This document shows, in pieces, positions 59,430 to 64,000 of a stretch of DNA of 64,000 bases. The DNA is taken from NCBI GenBank assembly GCA_002297045.1, contig DBJE01000003.1, positions 62,001 through 126,000 on the forward strand, given 5' to 3'. Within the stretch, counting starts at the first letter, position 1. Each line of letters begins with the position of its first letter. The translations under genes and the position numbers were made by a program. The DNA is from Caryophanales bacterium UBA784 (lineage in GTDB: Bacteria > Bacillota_I > Bacilli_A > RFN20 > CAG-288). Under the pieces are notes generated by a model. That model had not been told where the DNA came from, made no database searches, and worked only from the letters and a program-made list of their open reading frames with translations.

Positions 59430-60800
59430 ATGCTTCAAATGAATTCGAGTCTGTTCCTTGCCGAAAGCGAACAGCCCTACAAGATTCTGATTGTCCTTGG
59501 CTTCATCCTGATTTTGGCAAAGACTTTTTCCCTTGTCCTGTCGAAACTTCATGTTCCCCAGGTCATCGGGTATCTGATTGCCGGCCTAGTCGTCGGACTT
59601 CTTACCTTCATTCCTAATGATCCTTTTGAAATTACTGTCGTTAACGGGACGAAATCCTATGTCGGGAACGGACTTGACTTCTTTGCCAAGGTCGGTGTCG
59701 TCCTAATCAGGTTCTCTGCCGGTCTTGAAACGGACCTAAAGAAAGTGAAATCAAGGGGTATCCAGTCTTCCATCATCACCGTCCTTGGTGTCATCGTCCC
59801 TCTTCTTTTTGGATTCCTTGCCGCTTTTGTCACGAATAAAGTGACCGGTGGCATCTTGACCCCTGAAGGACAGCCGGAAATCTATTCCGAGCTTTACTAT
59901 GGCGTCATTCTCTCTGCCACTTCTGTTTCGATTACTGTTGCTACACTGAAGGAACTAAAAAAGTTAGATACCCCTGTCGGAACAGCACTTGTTTCCGCTG
60001 CCATCCTTGATGATATTATCGGCATTGTTCTTCTCTCCCTGATTCTCTCCTTGGCTTCGAGCGGCACAGGAGGAGGGGACAGCTCAACCTTTGCCGGAAG
60101 GATTATCAATGCAGCAGACATCACCAATACTGCCGCTTCGATTTCCTTGATTGTCTTCTTCATGCTTCTCTTCTTTGCCATTACCGTTTTCCTTGGCTAC
60201 ATTAGGAAGCGATTCTTCAACTATCTAGGAAAGAAATACCCTCATCATATCCGAATCACCATTCTAGCCTTAGGCTTCTGCTTCGTCTGGTCCTATCTTG
60301 CGGAATATTTCTCTATTGCCGATATTACCGGTGCATATAGGATCGGCCTTGTCCTCTCCTCCACCATCGTTCAACACTATGTCGACCATCGTACCGAGAC
60401 GATTGCCGATAACATCTTTGCCCCGGTCTTCTTTGCCAATATCGCAAGGGCAAGGTACCAGGGGGAGAAGTTCACCTCAGAGTTCCTTGCCTTTGGCATA
60501 GTCTGGGTCATCTGCGGACTGCTTGGGAAAATCATCGGCGCAGGGACAGGTTCCCTTATCTGCAAGTTTAAGTTCAAGGATGCCCTTCGGGTCGGAATCG
60601 GAAGGATGGCTAGAGCAGAGGTCTTGATTGTCTGTGCCGATAAAGGCGTTGCCGGCGGGCTTGTCGATAATCAGATTATGGTCTATACCTTAGTTCTCAT
60701 CCTTGTCAGTTCCTTCCTTACTCCTATTCTTCTTAAGGTTCTGTATAAAGGAGACGATTCCTCTAGCGTCGGACTGAAGAAAGAAGAAAAACAGGCCTAG
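59430..60800 (+). CDS. Cation/proton antiporter (CPA2/KefB-like)
   Basis: A 456-residue inner-membrane antiporter with about 12 helices and a short cytoplasmic tail, without a TrkA-N nucleotide domain. Core signatures: LHVPQVIGYLIAGLVVGLLT near 40-59, VLIRFSAGLETDLK, ILSATSVSITVATLKE (unwound-helix region), ALVSAAILDDIIGIVLLSLI with the transport Asp pair near 188-207, and GMARAEVL-like GRMARAEVLIV. It exchanges Na+ or K+ for H+. GAGGAG lies 13 nt before the ATG. A terminator follows. Confidence 0.92.
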   Translation: MLQMNSSLFLAESEQPYKILIVLGFILILAKTFSLVLSKLHVPQVIGYLIAGLVVGLLTFIPNDPFEITVVNGTKSYVGNGLDFFAKVGVVLIRFSAGLETDLKKVKSRGIQSSIITVLGVIVPLLFGFLAAFVTNKVTGGILTPEGQPEIYSELYYGVILSATSVSITVATLKELKKLDTPVGTALVSAAILDDIIGIVLLSLILSLASSGTGGGDSSTFAGRIINAADITNTAASISLIVFFMLLFFAITVFLGYIRKRFFNYLGKKYPHHIRITILALGFCFVWSYLAEYFSIADITGAYRIGLVLSSTIVQHYVDHRTETIADNIFAPVFFANIARARYQGEKFTSEFLAFGIVWVICGLLGKIIGAGTGSLICKFKFKDALRVGIGRMARAEVLIVCADKGVAGGLVDNQIMVYTLVLILVSSFLTPILLKVLYKGDDSSSVGLKKEEKQA

Positions 60801-60805
60801 AGAAA

Positions 60806-60836
60806 AAAGACCGCCCTAGGCAGGGCGGCCCTTTTT
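60806..60836. terminator. Bidirectional terminator after the antiporter gene
   Basis: CCGCCCT (60811-60817) pairs with AGGGCGG (60822-60828), with A and T runs outside. Confidence 0.85.
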
Positions 60837-61767
60837 AGTTTGTAAGCGGCTGGCTGACAACGGGAACGTACTTTTTGATGTAGTCGAACTTTTCCCCGAA
60901 TCCGCCGTAGTAGTTTAGGTATTCTTCGTAACTACGGTAATGGTCGCCTGTGAAGAAAACATAGCGGTCAGATGAATCCTTGATGACTTTGTCGTCTCCG
61001 TATTTATAGGAGAAGACAAGACGTAGGGTATCCCGGGTAATCTTCTGCCCATCATTATACCCTTTCGCCCCGATATCCCTCTCCCTGTATTGGTATTCCC
61101 CCTCATGTCCGGTGCCACTTTTTGTCGGGAGCTTTGGCTCTTTGGCATAGCTTCCCGAAGCCGTGTTATAGAAGCGGGAGAAGTTCAGGCGGAGGTATTT
61201 TCCCCATGGGGAAGTCTTGACATTGACCCCGTTTTTCTTTGCCACATAATTGGCAGGTATGTTTCCAAAGGCCATGACATAGGCACACACATCTTCGATT
61301 GTGATATATGCCCCTCCTTTATAGATGGTTTTGACCGGTTTCCCCTCTCCGTCGTAGACGGTATAACTGTTGCCGTCTGCGGAATAGGAATATCCGCTGT
61401 TACGGATATAGGTGTCACCAAGCCTTGGCTGATAGGAAGCGTGCTGAGGGGAACTAAGCAGTGGGGTTAAATCCCCACTCCTGAAATAATGCTCGCTCCG
61501 GAAAAGGGCATCCTGATAGGAGGTAGCGGGGACGTAGTTAGCATAGAAGGTCTCTTCACTCCTATTGATGTAGGGATCTTTCTCTGAGGAAGTACTTTCC
61601 GTTTCCGAGTCTGATGATGAGGATGCTTCCTCCTCGCTTGGCTTTTCCGGGACCGAGGAGGAGTCTTCGGCAGTCGAAGAAGGATAGGATGTGCTTGGTG
61701 AGGATGGAACATTTGAGCAGCTACTGATTAGAAAAAATAATACGAATAGAGACAGATACTTTTTCAT
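60835..61767 (-). CDS. Barnase-like ribonuclease lipoprotein
   Basis: A 310-residue surface lipoprotein. Signal peptide KKYLSLFVLFFLISSC with lipobox Cys at 17, then a Ser/Glu-rich stalk (18-75). The C-terminal domain (about 150-285) aligns with barnase: ITIEDVCAYVMAFGNIPANY (barnase VADYL..LPDNYI), EPKLPTKSGTG (GKLPGKSGRT), YRERDIGAKGYN with the catalytic Glu, DTLRLVFSYKYG with the catalytic Arg, and SDRYVFFTGDHYRSYEEYL with the catalytic His. All three catalytic residues are present. No barstar gene is adjacent; being exported, none may be needed. It could scavenge RNA or act on neighbours. Confidence 0.85.
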   Translation of the reverse strand: MKKYLSLFVLFFLISSCSNVPSSPSTSYPSSTAEDSSSVPEKPSEEEASSSSDSETESTSSEKDPYINRSEETFYANYVPATSYQDALFRSEHYFRSGDLTPLLSSPQHASYQPRLGDTYIRNSGYSYSADGNSYTVYDGEGKPVKTIYKGGAYITIEDVCAYVMAFGNIPANYVAKKNGVNVKTSPWGKYLRLNFSRFYNTASGSYAKEPKLPTKSGTGHEGEYQYRERDIGAKGYNDGQKITRDTLRLVFSYKYGDDKVIKDSSDRYVFFTGDHYRSYEEYLNYYGGFGEKFDYIKKYVPVVSQPLTN

Positions 61768-61794
61768 ACCTAAATAGCTTCTGTTTCAGGTTAA

Positions 61795-62154
61795 TTAGTC
61801 TTCTTTTTCCTTTTCCCGGTGAAGGGAGTCGTTGACCGAGAAATGGCTTCCGTGGTATCGCTTATGGAGTTTATCAAGGTTATACTGGGCTACTTCCTCA
61901 AGGGAGAGAGAAAGCCCGCTTGCCGTTTCGGCGATGTACCAAAGGACGTCTCCAAGTTCTTCCCTCCTGTGTTCCTTGTTGAAGGGATGCCCCTGGAAGA
62001 GATTCTTTTTAACAATGTCGGCACATTCCCCGCTTTCTCCCGAGAGGCCCAAGACTCCGTTAAGGACAAGGTTCTTCTTCCCTTCCTCGCTGATAAGCTC
62101 ATAGGCTTCCTTCTGGTACTGGTTGAAACTCAGCTTTTCTTTTTTGTCATCCAT
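61795..62154 (-). CDS. MazG-like nucleotide pyrophosphohydrolase
   Basis: A 119-residue all-alpha NTP pyrophosphatase. The metal-binding signature is complete: GLSGESGECADIVKK near 35-49 and HRREELGDVLWYIAETA near 62-78. Such single-domain MazG proteins remove aberrant nucleotides. It lies 17 nt after the Nudix gene and 27 nt before the lipoprotein gene, likely one transcript. Confidence 0.9.
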   Translation of the reverse strand: MDDKKEKLSFNQYQKEAYELISEEGKKNLVLNGVLGLSGESGECADIVKKNLFQGHPFNKEHRREELGDVLWYIAETASGLSLSLEEVAQYNLDKLHKRYHGSHFSVNDSLHREKEKED

Positions 62155-62171
62155 GATCTTCTTTCCTTTCT

Positions 62172-62666
62172 TTAATCGACTACGATAGTAAAGTCTTTCT
62201 TTTTGTATTTGATAATCGGCTCATAGCTTCCGACAAGGAATTCCTCTTTTCCTGGAAGACGGTCAAAAGGAAGAAAGGCAATCCTTGTGGATTCTTCGTC
62301 ATGGGGACGGTTCAATAAGCATTCTTTCGAATCGACCTTGAAGAGAAAAACGATGTTGGTGTAGGCGGTCACGTCTCCGTTTGGATAGGTGACCTTGTTC
62401 TTATTCGGGGAAATGATCCTAAACAGGTTTCCTCCTTTAAGGGAGAGACCGGTCTCTTCTTTTATTTCCCGCAGCACCCCTTCCCTGATTGTTTCATCCC
62501 TGTCAAGGCAGCCACCGGGAAGAGAATACTTTCCGTTGTCTCTTCTCTTTTCCAGCAGGATTTCGTCTTTTTCGTTGACCACTAGGGCACTGACCCCGGT
62601 CGCCCTGACTTCTCTGTGTCCGATCATTTTCCGGATATAAGGAATATATTCTCTGTTTCGGCTCAT
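62172..62666 (-). CDS. Nudix hydrolase
   Basis: A 164-residue Nudix enzyme. The Nudix box is complete (GGCLDRDETIREGVLREIKE then ETGL near 52-75). MSRNREYIPYIRKMIG at the start and NIVFLFKVDSKECLLN resemble NTP-pyrophosphatase-type members. ATG 62666 is chosen because TATAAT ends exactly 6 nt upstream and no ribosome-binding site exists: a leaderless gene. The frame is open to 62714, past the promoter, so the longer form is unlikely. Confidence 0.9.
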   Translation of the reverse strand: MSRNREYIPYIRKMIGHREVRATGVSALVVNEKDEILLEKRRDNGKYSLPGGCLDRDETIREGVLREIKEETGLSLKGGNLFRIISPNKNKVTYPNGDVTAYTNIVFLFKVDSKECLLNRPHDEESTRIAFLPFDRLPGKEEFLVGSYEPIIKYKKKDFTIVVD

Positions 62667-62689
62667 GGAAACATTATAATAGAAACGAT
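62667..62689. promoter_or_regulatory. Overlapping divergent -10 boxes, both leaderless
   Basis: ATTATAAT at 62673-62680 provides TATAAT for both strands (minus 62678-62673, plus 62675-62680). The minus start codon is 6 nt away and the plus start codon 9 nt away. The two genes cannot easily be transcribed at the same time. Confidence 0.7.
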
Positions 62690-62959
62690 ATGGATAGGAG
62701 AAGAATCGAGGCAAAAACAGCGCTTTCCCTTAGGAAGGCGGGGTATCGTCTTTTTTCTCTTTCTTCCGGGGAGAAGACAGGTTTCTTCCTTGACGGAGAA
62801 GGTAATGTTTTCGTCTATGACGAAAAGAAGGAAAGGCGTCTTTCCCCCTATCTTTTCCTTTCTTTAGACGAGACTTCCCTCTTTGAAAGGGACGGGGAGC
62901 AGGAAGAGGAAACGGTCGACAGGAAAAAGGATGAGGAATATTATTCCTGGCGACAATAA
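62690..62959 (+). CDS. Unknown 89-aa charged protein
   Basis: A small soluble protein of unknown function. Sequence MDRRRIEAKTALSLRKAGYR then FFLDGEGNVFVYDEKKERR suggests a helix followed by a beta hairpin; the C-terminus is strongly acidic (EREGEQEEE-like). Support is the shared divergent -10 box 9 nt before the ATG and typical codon use. It is upstream of the promoter of the 54-aa gene. Confidence 0.65.
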   Translation: MDRRRIEAKTALSLRKAGYRLFSLSSGEKTGFFLDGEGNVFVYDEKKERRLSPYLFLSLDETSLFERDGEQEEETVDRKKDEEYYSWRQ

Positions 62960-62962
62960 CTC

Positions 62963-62990
62963 TTGAAATATCTCTTCTTTTTGCTATAAT
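62963..62990 (+). promoter_or_regulatory. Promoter of the 54-aa basic protein
   Basis: TTGAAA (62963-62968), 16-bp spacer ending TGC, TATAAT (62985-62990): an almost consensus promoter with extended -10. Confidence 0.8.
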
Positions 62991-63017
62991 GGTTTGCGTT
63001 ATCTGAGGTGAATTATC

Positions 63018-63182
63018 ATGGGAAAGAAAAGATTCGAAGCACGTGGCTTTGCCGATGAATGGAGAGCACGTCGCGAGAAGAAAGTCGCCAAGGAAGCCAA
63101 GCGCGAAGCCTTAAAGAAGGCTCAGCATAAGGCCGAAAAGGCTGCCGCTGCCGCCAAGGCAGAGTCTGCAAAAGCAGAGTAG
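63018..63182 (+). CDS. Small Lys/Ala-rich basic protein, 54 aa
   Basis: Translates as MGKKRFEARGFADEWRARRE, then an uninterrupted Lys/Ala/Glu helix (KKVAKEAKREALKKAQHKAE) ending KAESAKAE. An AGGTGA site, a strong promoter and its own terminator support it as a highly expressed gene. It has no cysteines and is predicted to be a single long basic helix. The composition recalls histone H1-like tails or ribosome-associated small proteins, but no family is recognised. Confidence 0.78.
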   Translation: MGKKRFEARGFADEWRARREKKVAKEAKREALKKAQHKAEKAAAAAKAESAKAE

Positions 63183-63194
63183 CGTTGGCTTTGG

Positions 63195-63221
63195 AAGTCC
63201 GGCATACCGCCGGACTTTTTT
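63195..63221 (+). terminator. Terminator of the 54-aa gene
   Basis: AAGTCCGGC (63195-63203) pairs with GCCGGACTT (63209-63217), followed by TTTT. Confidence 0.9.
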
Positions 63222-63225
63222 CTTT

Positions 63226-63256
63226 CGAAAAAATCCTGCCGCACAGGGCAGGATTT
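63226..63256 (-). terminator. Terminator of the 125-aa membrane protein gene
   Basis: AAATCCTGCC (63231-63240) pairs with GGCAGGATTT (63247-63256); T6 follows on the minus strand. Confidence 0.85.
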
Positions 63257-63261
63257 CTTTT

Positions 63262-63639
63262 TTACTTATTTTCCTCAGCTTCCCTAAGGATACGTTTCCG
63301 CTCCTCGAGACGGCGCTTCTTGGCTTCCTCGTTCTTTGCCTTTGCGGTATAGGCATAGACGACGATGATGATGCCGATCCTAGCAAAGAGCATCACCAAG
63401 GTTCCGAAGATACGGAAGTCGATGACTCCGCTCCTCTTCCAGGCGCTAGCCCAGTTCTTCTGCCAGGTATAGAACACGTTATCGGAAGCATGGCCGACAT
63501 TGAAGGCAATCCTTCCGAAGATGGCAAACACAAGACCGGTAATCCAGACTAGACCGAAGATGGCATACCAGGCGATTTCGCTCTTGTACCTTTTCTTTCC
63601 TTCGTCCTTGGAAGCTTCCTTTATGATTTGGTTTTCCAT
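63262..63639 (-). CDS. Unknown two-helix membrane protein
   Basis: A 125-residue protein with two membrane helices (about 22-44, IAWYAIFGLVWITGLVFAIF, and 78-97, FGTLVMLFARIGIIIVVYAY) and a C-terminal cytoplasmic Arg/Glu/Lys helix (KRRLEERKRILREAEENK). No family recognised. AAAGGAG overlaps the stop region of the upstream gene, so the two are one operon. Confidence 0.78.
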   Translation of the reverse strand: MENQIIKEASKDEGKKRYKSEIAWYAIFGLVWITGLVFAIFGRIAFNVGHASDNVFYTWQKNWASAWKRSGVIDFRIFGTLVMLFARIGIIIVVYAYTAKAKNEEAKKRRLEERKRILREAEENK

Positions 63640-63655
63640 GGTTTTTCTTCTCCTT

Positions 63656-64000
63656 TTAGTCTTTCTTCTCTTCGGCAGGCTCTGCAGCAGGGGCAGCCTT
63701 AGCAGCCGGGGCTGGGGCAGGTTTATTTTCTACTTTCTTATCCCTCTCCTCACCGGCCTTGATGAACCTGATGTTCAGCTTCGAGCGGGTCTCCTTGATG
63801 ATGGTGTCGAAATAGGAAGTGAACCTGTCAAAGAAGACACGAAGGTCACTGGTCTGTTTCTTTCCGGTGAAGATTTCCGCATCGGAATAGACCTGGCTTC
63901 TCGCAAAGGCAAAGTCAGGGTCTTTGTCTCCATAGGTGTTCAGGACATTTACCCTGTCCTGATTCAGCTCATGGAATTCGTTTTCGAGCCTGCGGAAGGA
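63656..64000 (-). CDS. Unknown protein, C-terminal fragment
   Basis: The last 114 residues of a gene that runs off the right edge. The visible part is helical and charged (DPDFAFARSQVYSDAEIFTG, DTIIKETRSKLNIRFIKAG) and ends in an Ala/Pro-rich tail (NKPAPAPAAKAAPAAEPAE). LemA-like proteins have helices of this kind, but I cannot claim the family. It precedes the two-helix membrane protein in the same operon. Confidence 0.65.
   Translation of the reverse strand, partial: SFRRLENEFHELNQDRVNVLNTYGDKDPDFAFARSQVYSDAEIFTGKKQTSDLRVFFDRFTSYFDTIIKETRSKLNIRFIKAGEERDKKVENKPAPAPAAKAAPAAEPAEEKKD

Overview
The window reads as the chromosome of a Bacillota relative, probably an uncultured gut lineage of Bacilli close to the Erysipelotrichia/Mollicutes branch. 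Evidence: rpsF-ssb-rpsR and infC-rpmI-rplT operons; ezrA, a cysteine desulfurase and thiI in the Bacillus order; AddAB instead of RecBCD; a UvrX/YolD pair; and a PotA with a long inserted helix and C-terminal extension like the oversized mycoplasma PotA proteins. TGA is a normal stop, arginine is very often AGG, and base composition is moderate by eye. I cannot name a genus.

Layout. 1-6100: 5' end of typA, an ABC-F protein, pyrimidine-nucleoside phosphorylase, an unknown basic protein, an RsmF-type rRNA methylase and an AlkA-type glycosylase. 6180-11630: oleate hydratase, TetR regulator, Cys-rich FliB-like protein, CAT-like acetyltransferase and a DegV/FakB lipid binder; several concern exogenous fatty acids. 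11740-17190: initiator tRNA and the potABCD polyamine importer. 17540-22200: HAD phosphatase, guanylate-kinase-like protein, 5-FTHF cyclo-ligase relative, UvrX-YolD, and a dinJ-yafQ toxin-antitoxin locus with a frameshifted toxin between two copies of a 28-bp repeat. 22750-35090: S6-SSB-S18, SpoU methylase, SRAP protein, two MgtE channels, AddA and AddB.

35277-45100 is the accessory island. It holds an unknown 305-aa protein, a 119-aa protein whose promoter spacer contains a G10 tract, a tightly coupled cassette (XRE regulator, methylase-like protein without NPPY, NPPY methylase with an altered SAM site, GIY-YIG-like/helicase/Tudor-like protein), a DUF2075-type nuclease-helicase and a 433-bp element with 18-bp terminal inverted repeats. 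The cassette looks like a restriction-modification or anti-phage system whose methylase functions may be divided between two subunits. It is my best candidate for something undescribed.

45497-64000: heterodimeric ABC exporter, rubrerythrin, LacI regulator with a large operator-like palindrome, ezrA-iscS-thiI, infC-rpmI-rplT, Hsp33, PepF, a cation/proton antiporter, a barnase-like surface lipoprotein beside MazG and Nudix enzymes, and small unknown proteins.

Two themes cross the window. Several genes (rsmF-like, spoU-like, uvrX, nudix, an 89-aa gene, the FliB-like gene) have a -10 box only 6-11 nt before the start codon and no ribosome-binding site, so they are probably translated from leaderless mRNAs. 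Second, UvrX, the SRAP protein and the SpoU protein carry QLSL[F/L] peptides resembling the beta-clamp-binding motif.
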